Positions 33,944 to 45,265 of a stretch of 64,000 nt of DNA are shown here, in pieces. Under the pieces are notes generated by a model. The model was not told the DNA's origin. It did not search any database and saw nothing but the letters and a program-made list of their open reading frames with translations. Source of the stretch: Notolepis coatsorum. Lineage: Eukaryota; Chordata; Actinopteri; Aulopiformes; Paralepididae. Position numbers and translations under genes: made by a program. Location: positions 75,793,665 through 75,857,664 of the forward strand of contig OZ020586.1 in NCBI GenBank assembly GCA_963971535.1, given 5' to 3'. The first letter of the stretch is position 1; each line of letters opens with the position of its first letter.

Positions 33944-35414
33944 TGTGAGGTTCGCCTCTTCCCTGGACCTTTAATTCCTGTTCCCTGTACTTTTATTCCC
34001 TGTCTCCTCACTTCTCCAGCCCCCACCCTCGCGCTCGTTTAGCCTCGTCTGCTCTTCAGCAGCCCACACCCTTGGACTATCTGTCATTATCTGTTTGATT
34101 GGTTCGTGCCGAACACACTCTTCTAGTTCAAGTATCAATTACCTTCACGCACCTGATGTGTATTCTAATTAGCGCCCCTGTGGGCTTTAAGTACCTCGCT
34201 CTTCCCCTCAGTCCTGGTCGGGTCGTTCCGTATCATATCTCTATCACCAAACTCCTTCGGGAGGTTCTCTGTCTGTAGGCTCCTACGGGAGTTTCTGTTT
34301 CTGTCTGTATGCTGTTTTATCTCCGGCGTGAGACGAGGTGCAAGCTTTGGCCACCTGTCGCCGTTTGCCTGGAGGGAGACATTGTACTGCGCTCTCTAAT
34401 CCTCTACGGGAGGTATTCCAGTGTTCCACTCCAGACCTCCGCGCCAGATGCGCTCAAGCCTTCGCCACCTGTCGCCGTTTGCCTGGAGGGAGACACTGTA
34501 CTGCGCTCTCTAATCCTCTATGGGAGGTATTCCAGTGTTCCACTTCAGACCTCCGCGCAGCAGACGCGCACCACTCAGACCTCCGCGCAGCAGACGCGCA
34601 CCACTCAGACCTCCGCGCCAGATGCGCTCTCCGTACCGGCGCGTACTCCAAGCAGACGCGCACCACTCAGACCTCCGCGCCAGATGCGCTCTCCGTACCG
34701 GCGCGTACTCCAAGCAGACGCGCACCACTCAGACCTCCGCGCCAGATGCGCTCTCCGTACCGGCGCATACTCCAAGCAGACGCGCACCACTCAGACCTCC
34801 GCGCCAGATGCGCTCTCCGTACCGGCGCGTACTCCAAGCAGACGCGCACCACTCAGACCTCCGCGCCAGATGCGCTCTCCGTACCGGCGCGTACTCCAAG
34901 CAGACGCGCACCACTCAGACCCCGCGCCAGATGCGCTCTCCGAGCCGGCGCGCTCTCCTCCAGACGTCTAGCCTGCGCGCTCCTACTCCATCCCTGTAAG
35001 CAGCTCTGACCCTCGCCCTGTTCCAAGGCCCGAACCCTGTTTTCTCTGTCCCTGTCCCCAGCCCGCCTCCGCGGGCCTCTGTCCCTGTTTCCCCTCTCTA
35101 GTCCTCCTAGTCCTCTCTGTCCAGTCCTCCTAGTCCTCCTAGTCATCCCTTTCCAGTCCTCCTAGTCCTCCCTGTTCCTGTCCTGTTCCCTTGCCCTGGC
35201 CCTGTCCGTTAGCCTTTCCCTTAGCCTTCCCCTTAGCCAGCTCGCCTCTTAAAGGCACTGTGCCTATTTTCCCATGTTCTTGTTTTCCTGTAATTTGTGT
35301 TCTCCCTTAAAGGGACAGTGCCGTTTTCTGTTGTTTTCAATAAATGCCCAGTTCTTGGCTTACTCTCATACCTGTCTTGTGTTGTGCGATTGGGGTCGGT
35401 TACAAACCATAACA
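33944..35414 (+). repeat. 3' LTR (1,471 bp)
   Basis: Same as the 5' LTR except for an extra 114 bases at about 34436-34549, a tandem copy of the segment holding GTCGCCGTTTGCCTGGAGGG, plus a few substitutions (for example at 34315 and 34382). The VNTR at 34612-34923 has the same unit count. Confidence 0.9.
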
Positions 35415-35419
35415 CTCCT

Positions 35420-35570
35420 GAAGTCACCAACGGGGCTATACTATTCTGAGTAATCAGAATATAATCTCCTAATCTGCTCTGCGTTGTGTCGATTCCTTAA
35501 AAGCCCTATTGTACTTTAAAAACCAGGAAATGGTTTACAAGGCAATCAGCAAAAAGACGGCGGTTTGAAG
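35420..35570 (-). mobile_element. LINE (I/Nimb-like), right of the LTR element
   Basis: The minus strand reads LVTSG up to the target site and joins in frame with VHKYTPKGAIEGDMGW on the other side of the LTR element. This confirms that the LTR element landed inside this LINE. Confidence 0.6.
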
Positions 35571-36179
35571 AACGAGTCAGCGAGAAGATTTAATGTAAGA
35601 ATCCGGTTTTAATGGGATCCCAAAGTCAATTACAAACAAAAGATTTGCACTAATGAAAGAACAATGCAATGATTTCTAATGGTTGCAACTCTCTATGCCG
35701 AGGGATCATTAGAAATCAGACTAAAATTCACTTTAAACTAAAAAGCATCTCGCTCGGCTCCGTCTCGTTGTTTCGATGGTGTCCGTCTCAATGCGTCGCC
35801 GTCCTCGTCCGTCCAGTAGGGGGAATGTGTAGATTGTGTTGCTCCGTGTTGTTTTGTGTTCTGTGTGTCTCTCTCTTCTTCTTCTTCTTATTTGAATTTC
35901 CGGCAGAGTAGACGCATCGAGGCGTATTACTGCCCTCCGCAATTCTTTTTATGGGCTCTTCTTCTTCTCCTTCTTCTCCTTCTTTTTCTTCTTCTACTGG
36001 ACCCCGTCATCACCTACATTGTCCATTGGAGTGCAGCTACTGCTGCTACTTCCTGTCTGAGCCCCCCTCCGCGGGATTTCTTATACTACACTAGTGGTGT
36101 TCCATCTTTAGACCTCTTCAACTCACACTTTCTCCTTCTTCTCTGCTCCTCTTGCCTGTCCAATACTAATACATACACT
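35571..36179. other. Intergenic stretch, pyrimidine-rich
   Basis: No gene. CTT-rich runs at about 35875-35890 and 35960-35997 give spurious Leu/Ser-rich frames. Confidence 0.45.
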
Positions 36180-36400
36180 AACGCTATATCCTCTGGTACA
36201 ACTCTGAAGCATGCAGAAATGTCAGCACTGCCTCTGTGATCAACTGGTGGTTCTCATTATCCATGCCAAAGAATGATTTAAGAGAGAAGGAAGATACTCC
36301 CAGCTCTACCAGACTTTTATAAAAGATTTCCCTCTCTTTCCTATACCTTTCACATTCTAGGAAGACATGCGCTCTGAACCGCTTCCTTTAAAGACTAAAC
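36180..36400 (-). mobile_element. LINE C-terminal fragment
   Basis: The minus strand reads HVFLECERYRKEREIFY, VSSFSLKSFFGMDN and LTFLHASELYQRI in one frame. This matches the 'HxxLxCPxY...FLxxTGLxxRI' end of RNase H-bearing LINEs such as the I/Nimb group. Broken by stops outside this span. Confidence 0.55.
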
Positions 36401-36884
36401 TCCTCCCCCTAGAATACGCCAGACTTTACGTCATGAAGGGCGGACCTTTCTATGAGAGAGAGAGAGCTTCCAATAGGAGAACCAGTGTTTGTGGGCGTTT
36501 TTAGCCTACCCACACTTTTGATTGGCTGACTTTAGGTAACTGCCTTTTTGAGTAGGCATATACCGGAAGGTCCTTGTAAGGTATGTTTTTGCTGGAGGCA
36601 ACGTCTTACTCAACTGTACTTTAACAGCTGCAGCTGGCAGTTGGCCGTTGGGGGAAGTTAATCACGATAAGGCTTAAGGGTCTGGTGTCACCCCATTGTT
36701 TCAGCCAGCCAAAAGTCTTCTGTAAATATCGGGGTTGGGTGTCACCGGCCATTCCTTTGTGTTGAGTGGATATGGTCAACAAGCCATTTCTATAGTCTAT
36801 TGTCAGTGAGTTTCGGCCTGTTGTTGTGTTCTATGTGTCACTATGTTGTCACTATGTGCTAATCTAAACTTATATCCCCTCCCC
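36401..36884. other. Intergenic stretch
   Basis: Nothing recognised; (GA)n at 36455-36468. Confidence 0.4.
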
Positions 36885-37110
36885 TCCGCCTCTGCAGGCA
36901 AAAGGTGGAGACCCTTGTGGACTAGAATGTATGTTGCAATGCTTTACCATGTTCACCAACGATGCCTGGCGGACGACAGCTCCTGTACATGTATACAATT
37001 TGCTTGGGAATCTACCACACTCCTAACAAGTATCTCATGGCACGGTTCTGGATAGCATTACATTCAGGTGCATCATCAAAACCCCATACTCCAGCAGCAT
37101 AAAATAAAAC
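36885..37110 (-). mobile_element. LINE RT-tail fragment (I/Nimb-like)
   Basis: The minus strand reads GFDDAPECNAIQNRAMRYLL and GV-W, the segment that precedes 'AI.GDMGW' in the LINE at 29488-30450. Several stops; an old fragment. Confidence 0.5.
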
Positions 37111-37185
37111 AGAACCCACCATTGAATCAACATTGTGTAAATGTTGAAAACCCAAGGTCAGTGCATACTTTCATTTTACTCAACA

Positions 37186-37370
37186 CCACTGTTGGGCAAG
37201 TTACTTAAAAAAAGTAACTAGTTACAGTTACTAGTTACTTCTTCCAAAAAGTAACTAAATTACTTACTCAGTTACAAATTAATAAAGTAACTAGTTACTT
37301 CAGAAAGTAACTATTGCGTTACTTTCAAGTAAATTAATAAAACAAACAACGTACACAAATCTAAACTATT
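37186..37370. mobile_element. hAT-like terminal region
   Basis: Begins CACTGTTGGGCAAGTTACTT and continues with AAAGTAACTAGTTAC motifs typical of the termini of fish hAT elements. No partner end found, so its extent is unknown. Confidence 0.5.
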
Positions 37371-38290
37371 TTAATGTTGCTGTGGGACAAAGTGAGACTA
37401 GCCTCCAATCAAATGCCATGTATGTAGATATTATAATTACTATGTTTATATAGTGGATCATACAAATACAAACACAATAGATGTTTTGGAGCTTTTGATA
37501 TGTATTGCCCCTCAACAGGCTACAACTGGGCAACATTAAATTATGCTTGTTAACCCATTCTCCGCCAATCACGTGTTAAGGCGGGTTTCTCCGCCATGCG
37601 TTGTCTGCCAATCACGCCGTAAGGAGTGTTTGAGATCAATATTTCATATTTTCGTCATGGTATTCATATTTCACCCACGGAGTCTTGGCTGATGCTGTCT
37701 GAGCCATCACAACTCTGCAACGCTTCAATACTGCCACCTGGTGGCCGTTTGGCGAGTTGCCAAACCGGAAGTGCCCATTGGAGCTCGGTCCGTCCCCTAT
37801 TTTCGTCCGGCCACTCGTTTATCGTCCCGGGGCTCAATACAGACACCGTCGATATGGATCTTTGCCATAACTCAATAATCAACATGATTTGGACGTGTAT
37901 TAGTAATATACAAACCGGAAATGGATCGCATCGATCAACATCCCATAATTGGGATCTGTTTGCTCCACTCTCATCGCCCAACGCTACGAGGAGACTGGGG
38001 TGAGTTTCAGCGTTTTTCTTTATCATTTTCGATACAAACTGCTCTGATCAATATATCACCCATACTACATAAATCATTTAACGTCGGTCATTGAATTATA
38101 AACGACCCCCCCCCCCCTCCGTTCACCCGCAGATGATCAGTCATGACGTTTAGGACCATGTACAGTTGAAATCTTTAATATAGCATGGATCGTTATCAAA
38201 CTGCATTTGATAATCTAATATGTGCATTTATGCCTATCTCACGTTCTATGAAATACTGCAGAAAACGATAAAAACATATTTATACTCTAG

Positions 38291-39158
<868 letters not shown>

Positions 39159-39429
39159 CTCTAGACGGTATTTTAGTATGAATGTATGAATGTGTGAATG
39201 AAAAAGTAAACCGTTCCTACATCCTGAACTATAGATAATTGATGTTGAATGGGCCATAGTAATGTCAATTTAGCAATACAATTAAAAAAGTTATAGCCCT
39301 GCAAAGAAGGTGAACATCTCCATAGACAAATAGCGCTGGCAGAGGATGGTTTAGGATGATGTGATGGCAGAAAGTGGTGGCAGAGAATGGGTTAAGCACT
39401 ATACCAAAAATAAATAACAAATATATACT

Positions 39430-39615
39430 GATTTATTGATTGAAATTTTTTATTAACAGATTGCAGAATGGGTACAGTACAGTACACCTCAATATACACA
39501 ATTGTTAAGGGGATGCAGACCAGAGAAAGTCTTTCGTCTTGTTTACATCAGGGTCCCCCATTTTCAATTCATAATGACATTTATGACATACACAACATAC
39601 AGATATACGGATATA
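39430..39615 (-). mobile_element. LINE 3' tail, family R, copy 5
   Basis: TTGATTGAAATTTTTTATTAAC then CAGATTGCAGAATGGGTAC, as in the copies at 8317, 12539 and 20716. Truncated at about 39615. Confidence 0.75.
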
Positions 39616-39702
39616 TAAATAAACATAAAATGTTTTAAAATATTTCCAACCTGACTTTCAACCAATTCGGTAGAATTGCCCATATGTTAAATATATTGAG
39701 AT

Positions 39703-40575
<873 letters not shown>

Positions 40576-40699
40576 ATATGTCCATATTAATATATTTGAC
40601 TGTGGCAGTTTTTTATATTTACATATACTTTATACATGTTACAACCCCAGGAAGAGTAGTCTCACTTTGGTGTACTGTAGACTAATGGGGATCCACAAT

Positions 40700-40700
<1 letters not shown>

Positions 40701-40756
<56 letters not shown>

Positions 40757-40775
40757 ACACACACACACACACACC
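40701..40775. repeat. (CA)n microsatellite
   Basis: About 37 units with one ACAT interruption near 40750. Confidence 0.95.
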
Positions 40776-41005
40776 CGAAGCCCTTTGTGTTGGCCTCTCC
40801 CTTTGAGCCAGGGCTAAATGGCTTTCTTTTCAAAAGTGAGAAATGTCATCACATTGTGGTTGTGTGTGTGTGTGTGTTCTTGAGAAGGCATTAACTTTTG
40901 CACACGCACGCACGCACGCAGGGACGCACACATGGTCTCTGGAGACACAGATGCTGACTCTTAAAATACCTAGACACTCCCCAATACCACCTCCTTCCTC
41001 CTCTT

Positions 41006-41106
<101 letters not shown>

Positions 41107-41220
41107 CGCTCGCCATCCTTCTCTCTCTCATCCCTCTCTCGCTCACCATCCTTCCCTCTCACATCCCTCTCTACCTTTCCATCCTTCCTCTCTCCATCCC
41201 TCTCTCATCTTTACCTCCCC

Positions 41221-41805
41221 CTTCTTGCTTCTCTCTGTCTGCAACTCTACCTCATCCATTGTAAAGGACCCCTTGAGAATCGTATGGGTTAGGGATACAT
41301 GTTGGGAATATGTATAAACATGTCTAGGCAATATCCTTTGTAATTTACTCAATAATATTCAGACATTAGTATGCCTTTAAATGACGTGTGGAATTTTACT
41401 GGAAATTCAATGTAGCCGTAGGCCTACACAAAATATTATGTCCCTATGGGCGCACCGTAGATCAGGAAAAATGGAAACGCCCGTTTAAAATTACAAAGTC
41501 CATTTCCACAGTTTTCTTTGCTCTCGCAATGTTTATGTCACACGGTTAAGTTTCACTTTCGATTTTAGAGAGGTTGTAATGAGTTTGACCTTCTTTGATT
41601 GACAAGCAATTAGCTTGTTAGATTTCCAGAGAGATAGTATAGACCAATCAATCGGAAGCACAAGGGCATGTCACGCCTCCCAGTGCACAGTATTTCTGTC
41701 CCACGTAGCCCCTGCACTCATGCTGGAAGAAGCCCTATTCTGCCACCGCGCACTATGGCGCCTATTTCATCAACTAGTGGTCAACAACTCCATTGGACAC
41801 TTTCA
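41221..41805. other. Intergenic stretch
   Basis: No gene or repeat recognised. Confidence 0.4.
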
Positions 41806-41960
41806 CTAGCACAACAGAAGGTTAACCCTTTCACTACCACACTACAGAAGGTTAACCCTTTCACTACCACACTACAGCAGGTTAACCCTTTCACCACCAC
41901 ACTACAGAATGGTTAACCCTTTCACTGTGACACTACAGAAGGTTAACCCTTTCACTACCA
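41806..41960. repeat. 30-bp minisatellite with GGTTAACCC
   Basis: About five units of GGTTAACCCTTTCACTACCA plus CACTACAGAA, the same unit as at 28494-28680. Single-base variants include GTGACACTAC. Confidence 0.85.
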
Positions 41961-42962
41961 CTAACCGGTCACTACAACCACGGTCTCTACAACCACAGTC
42001 ACTACAGCCACGGTCACTACGGCCACGGTCTCTACAGCCACGGTCACTACAGCCACGGTCACTACAGCCACGGTCACTACGGCCACGGTCACTACGGCCA
42101 GGGTCACTACGGCCACGGTCACTACGGCCACGGTCACTACGGCCACGGTCACTACAGCCACGGTCACTACGGCCACGGTCACTACGGCCACGGTCACTAC
42201 AGCCACGGTCACTACGGCCACGGTCACTACGGCCACGGTCACTACGGCCACGGTCACTACAGCCACGGTCACTACGGCCACGGTCACTACAGCCACGGTC
42301 ACTACGGCCACGGTCACTACGGCCACGGTCACTACGGCCACGGTCACTACAGCCACGGTCACTACGACCACGGTCACTACAGCCACGGTCTCCATGGCCA
42401 CGGTCACTACAACCACGGTCACTACAGCCACGGTCACTACGGCCACGGTCTCTACGACCACGGTCACTACAGCCACGGTCTCCATGGCCACGGTCAATAC
42501 AACCACGGTCACTACGGCCACGGTCACTACGACCACGGTCACTACAACCACGGTCACTACAGCCACGGTCACTACGACCACGGTCAATACAACCACGGTC
42601 ACTACAGCCACGGTCAATACAACCACGGTCACTACGGCCACGGTCACTACGACCACGGTCACTACAACCACGGTCACTACAGCCACGGTCACTACAGCCA
42701 CGGTCACTACAGCCACGGTCACTACGACCACGGTCACTACAGCCACGGTCACTACGACCACGGTCACTACAACCACGGTCACTACAACCACGGTCACTAC
42801 GGCCACGGTCACTACGGCCACGGTCACTACGGCCACGGTCACTACGGCCACGGTCACTACGGCCACGGTCTCTACGGCCACGGTCACTACGGCCACGGTC
42901 ACCGCCCCACGGTCACTACGACCACTGTCACTACAGCCACGGTCACTATGACCACGGTCGTG
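41961..42962. repeat. 15-bp minisatellite, about 66 units
   Basis: Unit CACTACRGCCACGGT, with variants AACC, GACC, TCTAC and AATAC and three CCATGG-type units. The period is a multiple of 3, so long frames run through on both strands (SLRPR repeats forward, TVAVV repeats reverse). They have no start context or flanking coding sequence and are not genes. Confidence 0.95.
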
Positions 42963-43069
42963 GCTAGAAAGCATCTCCATTCTGGAGATGTTTCCACCTA
43001 AAAGCGGTTTATAAACCTAATCCTTACTTAAACCTTAAATTTCACTGGAGACACCGCCTCCCACCTTAA

Positions 43070-43353
43070 AGGTGCTATATATCATTTGTTTATGTAGAGT
43101 AATCTTCTTCTTTTTTTAAGAATCCATCCACAGAGCTTTTAGAAAGGTGCCAAATAAAATAGCTTTTTCTCCCAAAAAAATCACATTTCTTTATATATTT
43201 TTTTAAACAAAATTAATGTGTTGTTTGTATGTGCGTGCATGTATTATCCCCTCCCTACTTCCCAATCCTCCGCCTGGAATGCACAGACTGGATTAAATTA
43301 CATGCTGGTGCTCTAGTGCGACATATAGTGGCTGAATATTGTGTATAGCACCT
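43070..43353. mobile_element. MITE with TTAA target, 284 bp
   Basis: Ends AGGTGCTATA and TATAGCACCT, flanked by TTAA at 43066-43069 and 43354-43357. Interior A/T-rich and non-coding. TTAA suggests piggyBac-type mobilisation. Confidence 0.75.
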
Positions 43354-43357
43354 TTAA

Positions 43358-44041
43358 ACTAAAATAAAGATGCATGATCATGGATTTTCAATGTTTCGTG
43401 GACGCCTTCTAGCTACGACCGTCTCCGTGTGGGACGGTGTCTAGCATGAATCAGGTTTTAGTGGCCATTGGTCGGAGAGTTCTGTGCAATAAGAAGAAGC
43501 ATCAGATCACCTGCCGTTCCTCATAACTCCCCGCCTCCCCCACCACTCCTCCACCCCCCCCCCTCTGCTCCGTATTGATTGGTGATGTCCACAGTCCCTT
43601 CTTCCGTCTCATGCTGAAAAACATTGACGTTTACTGACCAATCGTATCTCTGCTCGTCTAAACACAGAGCAGACCCATTGTAGATGGTTTTACATGTTGG
43701 CATTTATGAAGCTACGCCCACCTTGTAGTGGCATGTGATGTCTTTTGGAATCCAGTCTGGTAACATGGTTTGGGACAAAGGGATGTATGTATTGGAGCAG
43801 AAGTGTCCATTGGATGATTTGCTCCCAAATCAGTTTTTTCTTTGTGTTTCTTTTGTATAAAAGTACATTTTCAAATAAATATTTACCTCTGTTACACCTT
43901 CATCAGTGTCCTGTTGTATTACTGTGTGGGGAAACTACAAACCAATTCAATTTACCTCACCTGTGACAATTACCAGGTTCCACATCTTAGAATGGGTGGC
44001 ATTCCACTTTAAAACCTGTGTGCCTTCTTAGGAAGAAAGTT
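43358..44041. other. Intergenic stretch
   Basis: No gene recognised. A C-rich run lies at 43550-43563. Confidence 0.4.
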
Positions 44042-44705
44042 TACGTTTATTTATTTATTTTGTACCCAGGGACAGTGCACATTAATCAACATCTTCAGTT
44101 TCCACATTGATGTAAATGTGCCAGAGTTAGCTAATGAGCTCGTTTTCATCCGTAGTCCCTGCCTAACATGCATGTCTTATGGTGTGGGAGGAACCTGGAG
44201 TACCCAGAGGAAACCCACACGACCACAGGGAGAATAATAATAATAATATAATGGATTGGATTTATATAGCGCTCTTCATGACACCCCAGTGACCCCAGAG
44301 CGCTTACAGAGTCCATTATTCGTTCATACACAGTCATACCGGTGGTGGTAAGCTACAATTGCAGCCAGAGCTGCCCTGAGGCAGACTCACGGAAGCGTGG
44401 CGAATAATCATCGCCTACGCCCCTCCCGACCACGGCCCCTCCGACCACCACCAACATTCATTCACATTCATACGAGGCAAGTAGGTTAAGTGTCTTGCCC
44501 AAGGACACAACGGCAGTGGGATGGACATGGGCTTGAGCGGGATTCAAACCACCAACCCTTCGATCATTGGACGACCCGCTCTACCCCTGAGCCACGCCGC
44601 CCCACAACATGCAAACTCCACACAGAAAGGCCCCCTGCTGGGGTTCGAACCCAGGATCTTCATGCTGTGAGGCAGCAGTGCGGACCACTGTGCCACCGTG
44701 CCACC
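44042..44705 (-). mobile_element. tRNA-SINE interrupted by a second SINE
   Basis: The minus-strand head at 44705-44640 reads GGTGGCACGGTGGCACAGTG and the B box GGGTTCGAACCC. The body (CTTTCTGTGTGGAGTTTGCA) resumes at 44234 beyond the inserted SINE with GTGGGTTTCCTCTGG and ends in TAAATAAATA near 44050. A common teleost SINE layout, from memory. Confidence 0.8.
44235..44602 (-). mobile_element. Nested tRNA-SINE with L2-type tail
   Basis: The minus-strand head from 44602: GGCGGCGTGGCTCAGGGG, with GGTGGTTTGAATCCCGC as B box, then GTGTCCTTGGGCAAGACAC. The 3' end AGCGCTATATAAATCC and (TTA)n match the L2-like tail at 39855, implying mobilisation by an L2-like LINE. Resembles the AFC-type SINE of fish. 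Confidence 0.8.
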
Positions 44706-44838
44706 CTATAAAGCTATAACCCTTTGAAAGAGTACTAGAGATTTCCTATGCCAGTAAAAAGAAAACATGTATAAAAGCATGGATCCCCAAGAAAGACCAA
44801 GGCACTCTGTAGGTACAAAACCTAAAAAGCCTCCATTG

Positions 44839-45038
44839 NNNNNNNNNNNNNNNNNNNNNNNNNNNNNNNNNNNNNNNNNNNNNNNNNNNNNNNNNNNNNN
44901 NNNNNNNNNNNNNNNNNNNNNNNNNNNNNNNNNNNNNNNNNNNNNNNNNNNNNNNNNNNNNNNNNNNNNNNNNNNNNNNNNNNNNNNNNNNNNNNNNNNN
45001 NNNNNNNNNNNNNNNNNNNNNNNNNNNNNNNNNNNNNN
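44839..45038. other. Assembly gap (200 N)
   Basis: Exactly 200 N. The round number suggests a placeholder, so the true length is unknown. Confidence 0.99.
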
Positions 45039-45084
45039 TCTCTTTTTTTTTACTTTATTTTTTAGCGTTTATCGCTTTCCTGGT

Positions 45085-45265
45085 CAAGCATGACCGACAG
45101 TTGCAGGGTGAAACGGGAGAGAGAGCAGGGGGAGACATTCGGCAAATGGCGGCGGGTCCGGGAATCGAACTCGGAGTCAACCAGATCCGTGACGCAGCAC
45201 GGAGTCCCGCGCGAGCGCGGTAACATGGTGTGCTACTGGAGCACCCGGTCTACATGGTTCTCATT
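45085..45265 (-). mobile_element. Probable tRNA-derived SINE fragment
   Basis: The minus strand has CCGAGTTCGATTCCCGG, a good B box, about 90 bases from an end near 45265. Related to none of the other SINEs here. The left side runs into the gap. Confidence 0.5.

Larger units (their letters stand above)
30451..35414 (+). mobile_element. Non-autonomous LTR retrotransposon, full length
   Basis: Two LTRs (30451-31807 and 33944-35414) flank a 2,136-bp interior. The 5-bp target duplication CTCCT is at 30446-30450 and 35415-35419. LTR ends are TGTGAGGTTCGCC and AACCATAACA. A purine-rich tract ATGGAGGGGGGAGTAC stands directly before the 3' LTR, of the kind seen in fish Ty3/gypsy elements. There is no gag, protease, RT or integrase: the interior is minisatellite. 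The LTRs look identical apart from a few substitutions and one length change, so the insertion is young. Mobilisation must be in trans. Confidence 0.9.

Noticed and set aside
41909..42980. Long frames of 352 (+) and 339 (-) codons
   Set aside because: They are produced by a 15-bp minisatellite whose period is a multiple of 3; there is no flanking coding sequence.
44767..45093. 108-codon frame across the gap
   Set aside because: It is open only because it contains the run of N.
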